Shown piece after piece: positions 61,823 to 64,000 of a stretch of 64,000 nt of DNA. The stretch comes from Arthrobacter sp. Soil762 (GTDB taxonomy: Bacteria > Actinomycetota > Actinomycetes > Actinomycetales > Micrococcaceae). Below the pieces are notes generated by a model, which saw only the letters and a list, made by a program, of their open reading frames with translations, was not told where the DNA came from and did no database searches. The position numbers and the translations under genes are program-made. The stretch covers positions 124,001-188,000 of the forward strand of contig NZ_LMSG01000018.1 of NCBI RefSeq assembly GCF_001428335.1, in the 5' to 3' direction. The number at the start of each line of letters is the position of its first letter. Position 1 is the stretch's first letter.

Positions 61823-63856
61823 TCAGTCCTCCGCGATCACTGCAACCCCGCCGGCCTCAACAGTCCCCGTGAACGGCGCGCCGGTCAGCAGGTCAACGCC
61901 GGCCGCCTCCACGGCGGCGGCCGAGCGTGAGTGGTTGATCGCGAATAGGAAACTGCCGCCGCCGTCGGAGCGTCGACGAACGAGTTCCACCCCGCGGTCG
62001 GCCGTGGTAACTGGCGCCACTCCGGATTCGGCCAGCAGCCGGTCCACGACCGCCTCGATGCCGTCGCGGTCCGGGAACGTGGCGAGGTACCAGGCTGCAC
62101 CAGCGCGCGCACCATCACCAGCGCCAACCGCATGCCGCGTCAGGGCCGGCACGCCCTCCAGCGGATGCTCCGTGAAAGTCTGCACGGCCTCAGCGCCCGC
62201 GAGGTTGACGTGCTCGCTCCAGATGGAGGACACGCCGCCGTCGCTCAATTTCAACTGCCCGCCGGCCAGCAGCGGGTGGAATTCCTCCACCCTGATCCCC
62301 AGCAGGTCCCGGAAGGCGCCGGGGTAGCCGCCCAGCCGGACGTGGTCCTGTTCGTCCACGATCCCGCTGAAATACGTGACCAGCACCGTGGCTCCGGCCC
62401 GCGCCGCGGCAGCGATGTTGGCAGCGGCCGCGTCAGTCACCGAATAAAGCGTGCACACCAGGACCAGGCCGTAGCCCTCCAAGGACGAAGAAGGATGGAG
62501 CAGATCCACCGCGATCCCGCGCAGGAACAGCGACCGGTGGAACGCCCGCAGCACGTCGAGATACTTCACGTCCTCGCTCGGTTTGGAGTCGATTTCGCTG
62601 GCCCACCAGGCTTCGTAGTCGAACACGATCGCCACGCGGGATTCCACCCGTGAGCCGCGCACCGGAGCGAGCCGCTTCAGCACAGACCCGAGCTCCACCA
62701 CCTCGCGCCACACGCGCGTGTCACGGCCGCCGTGCGGGACCATCGCGGAGTGGAATTTCTCGGACCCGGCGAAGCTCTGCCGCCACTGGAAAAACATCAC
62801 CGCATCCGCCCCGCGGGCCACGTGGGCCAGGGAGTTGCGCAGCATTTCGCCGGGCATCTTGGGCTGGTTGCGTGGCTGCCAGTTGACGGCCGACGTCGAA
62901 TGTTCCATCAGGATCCACGGGTCACCGCCCGCAATTCCCCGGGTCAGGTCCGCGCTGAACGCGAGTTCGATCTGACGCTCGGGATCCGCGGCCACCAGGT
63001 AGTGGTCGTTGGCGATGACATCCAGGTCCTTGGCCCACTCGAAATAGTCCAGGGCCTTGGTGGCGCTGGACGCCATCAGGTTGGTGGTGCAGGGGACCCC
63101 GGGGGTGACCTCCCGCAGGACCGCCACCAGCTCCCGGTAGTAGTCCATCAGCGCCCACGAATTGAACCGCTGGAAGTCCAGCTGCTGGCCCGGATTCAGC
63201 GTGGAAGGCGCGACGCCGGGCGGCAGGATTTCCTCGAAGGAACCGTAGTTCTGGGACCAGAACGCCGTGCCCCAGGAGGCGTTCAGCGCCTCGATGCTGC
63301 CGTACCGGCGCTCCAGCCACGTGCGGAAGGCCGCGGCGTCTTCCGCGCCATGGAACTCGGAGACGTGGCACCCGAGCTCGTTGTCCACATGCCACAACGC
63401 CAGCGCGGGGTGGTCCTTGTACCGCTCGGCGATCACGCGGGTGATGCCGGTGGCATACCGGCGGTAAACGGCCGACGACGGTGTGTAGTGCCGCCGGGAG
63501 CCCGGTCCCAGCACGGTGCCGTCAGCCGTGACCGGCAGGATTTCGGGGTGCTTCCGTACCAGCCACGCGGGCGGAGCCGCGGTTGCCGTGGCCAGGGCCA
63601 CCTTGATTCCGTTAGCGGCAAGGTTGTCCAGCACCTCATCCAGCCAGCCGAAGTTGTAGTCACCCTCGGCCGGTTCCAGCAAGGCCCAGGAGAAAATCCC
63701 GACACTGAGGAAACTGACGCCGGCTTCCTTCATGAGCTCCAGGTCTTCCAGCCGGACGTCGGCGGGCCACTGCTCGGGGTTGTAATCGCCGCCGTACGCG
63801 ATCCCTTCCACGTTGCTCCAGACGCTGGCCGGACCGGAATTGCGCTGCATGCTCAT
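61823..63856 (-). CDS. Glycoside hydrolase family 42 beta-galactosidase
   Basis: A 677-residue GH42 enzyme. The acid/base Glu160 is in H-V-D-N-E-L-G-C-H and the nucleophile Glu318 in I-L-M-E-H-S-T-S. The N-terminal barrel starts G-G-D-Y-N-P-E-Q-W-P; a trimerisation domain and a short C-terminal beta domain (ending near V-A-V-I-A-E-D) follow. It hydrolyses beta-galactosides, often plant-derived galacto-oligosaccharides, in the cytosol (no signal peptide). ATG 63856 is fixed by GAAGGAG just upstream; an in-frame TTG at 63925 lies in the operator and is rejected. Confidence 0.93.
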   Translation of the reverse strand: MSMQRNSGPASVWSNVEGIAYGGDYNPEQWPADVRLEDLELMKEAGVSFLSVGIFSWALLEPAEGDYNFGWLDEVLDNLAANGIKVALATATAAPPAWLVRKHPEILPVTADGTVLGPGSRRHYTPSSAVYRRYATGITRVIAERYKDHPALALWHVDNELGCHVSEFHGAEDAAAFRTWLERRYGSIEALNASWGTAFWSQNYGSFEEILPPGVAPSTLNPGQQLDFQRFNSWALMDYYRELVAVLREVTPGVPCTTNLMASSATKALDYFEWAKDLDVIANDHYLVAADPERQIELAFSADLTRGIAGGDPWILMEHSTSAVNWQPRNQPKMPGEMLRNSLAHVARGADAVMFFQWRQSFAGSEKFHSAMVPHGGRDTRVWREVVELGSVLKRLAPVRGSRVESRVAIVFDYEAWWASEIDSKPSEDVKYLDVLRAFHRSLFLRGIAVDLLHPSSSLEGYGLVLVCTLYSVTDAAAANIAAAARAGATVLVTYFSGIVDEQDHVRLGGYPGAFRDLLGIRVEEFHPLLAGGQLKLSDGGVSSIWSEHVNLAGAEAVQTFTEHPLEGVPALTRHAVGAGDGARAGAAWYLATFPDRDGIEAVVDRLLAESGVAPVTTADRGVELVRRRSDGGGSFLFAINHSRSAAAVEAAGVDLLTGAPFTGTVEAGGVAVIAED

Positions 63857-63907
63857 GGGACTCCTTCGTCTACGGGATGGACTAAACGTACCTGAATCCA
63901 GAGGTTT

Positions 63908-63923
63908 GGGAAAACGCTTGCCC
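63908..63923. promoter_or_regulatory. LacI-like operator before the GH42 gene
   Basis: GGGAAAACGCTTGCCC is an imperfect palindrome flanked by TTT and AAA, 52 bp upstream of the GH42 start. It resembles the AGAAAACGCTTTCT sites but with GGG/CCC arms, so a different LacI protein, perhaps beyond the window, may use it. A -10 TACAAT (63947-63942, minus strand) lies upstream. Confidence 0.55.
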
Positions 63924-63962
63924 AAACTTCGGAATGCCGGTATTGTATCGTTTCAGAAGACG

Positions 63963-63978
63963 TGTAAGCCAGCTCACA
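63963..63978. promoter_or_regulatory. CRP/GlxR-like site upstream of the GH42 promoter
   Basis: TGTAA-GCCAGC-TCACA differs by one base from the CRP/GlxR consensus. It lies roughly 35-41 bp upstream of the start point expected from the -10 TACAAT, where a class II activator binds, and no good -35 is seen. Confidence 0.45.
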
Positions 63979-64000
63979 ACTTACGTTGTAAACACAGAAG

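Overview
The window is chromosomal DNA from a high-GC actinobacterium, most likely Arthrobacter sensu lato (Arthrobacter, Pseudarthrobacter or Paenarthrobacter). The basis is very GC-rich codon use with many GTG and a few TTG starts. The TadE genes, DUF1998 helicase and topA also lie near one another as they do in mycobacteria, a DUF222/HNH gene relic is present, and many genes look leaderless. Nothing marks the window as plasmid or phage, and I saw no rRNA, tRNA, CRISPR array or insertion sequence.

Layout. 1-13.7 kb is core genome: the end of a Tad/Flp pilus cluster, an MrfA/SftH-type helicase, a GNAT enzyme, TrhO, two related lipoproteins, a TipA-like MerR regulator overlapping a methyltransferase gene, topA, an SseB-like protein and a Ppx/GppA phosphatase. 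13.7-23.9 kb is a catabolic region. An amidase, an N-carbamoyl amino acid hydrolase and an MHS transporter with a LysR regulator lie on the minus strand. A PucR regulator is divergent from mmsA and a class III aminotransferase. Together these fit breakdown of a carbamoylated or omega-amino acid to acetyl-CoA or propionyl-CoA. 24-31.3 kb carries proC, the KtrA/KtrB potassium uptake pair, an AcuC-like deacetylase, an ArsR-like regulator, and lactate dehydrogenase lldD divergent from its FadR-type regulator.

31.3-64 kb is carbohydrate utilisation. Operon A (32.6-38.6 kb, +) has a Gfo/Idh/MocA oxidoreductase, an NAD-dependent SDR, a KdgD-type dehydratase, an enolase-superfamily dehydratase and a ketoglutarate semialdehyde dehydrogenase. 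It converts an aldarate or uronate to 2-oxoglutarate. Operon B (46.6-38.6 kb, -) has a LacI regulator, an ABC importer without ATPase, a GH172 (DUF2961) enzyme, an intracellular GH32 fructosidase and a fructokinase. It is a fructan or difructose-anhydride uptake system, and a second LacI paralogue lies upstream. 47.9-50.9 kb holds unrelated small genes and a truncated hydrolase. Operon C (55.5-51.0 kb, -) has an esterase-like hydrolase, a Gfo/Idh-DUF6807 fusion and a degenerate M24 protein. It diverges from a second ABC importer (55.8-59.3 kb, +). The window ends with a PKD lipoprotein, a broken DUF222/HNH gene and a GH42 beta-galactosidase.

Regulation can be read unusually well. LacI-type palindromes built on GAAANCGNTTTC precede operon A, the divergent operon C and permease genes, the second solute-binding gene and, in weaker form, the GH42 gene. 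This suggests one distributed regulon, possibly run by the LacI protein at 31.3-32.3 kb. Operon B uses a different operator family (AAACGTTTCG). A MerR promoter with a 19-bp spacer, paired FadR-type operators and two CRP/GlxR-like sites are also visible.
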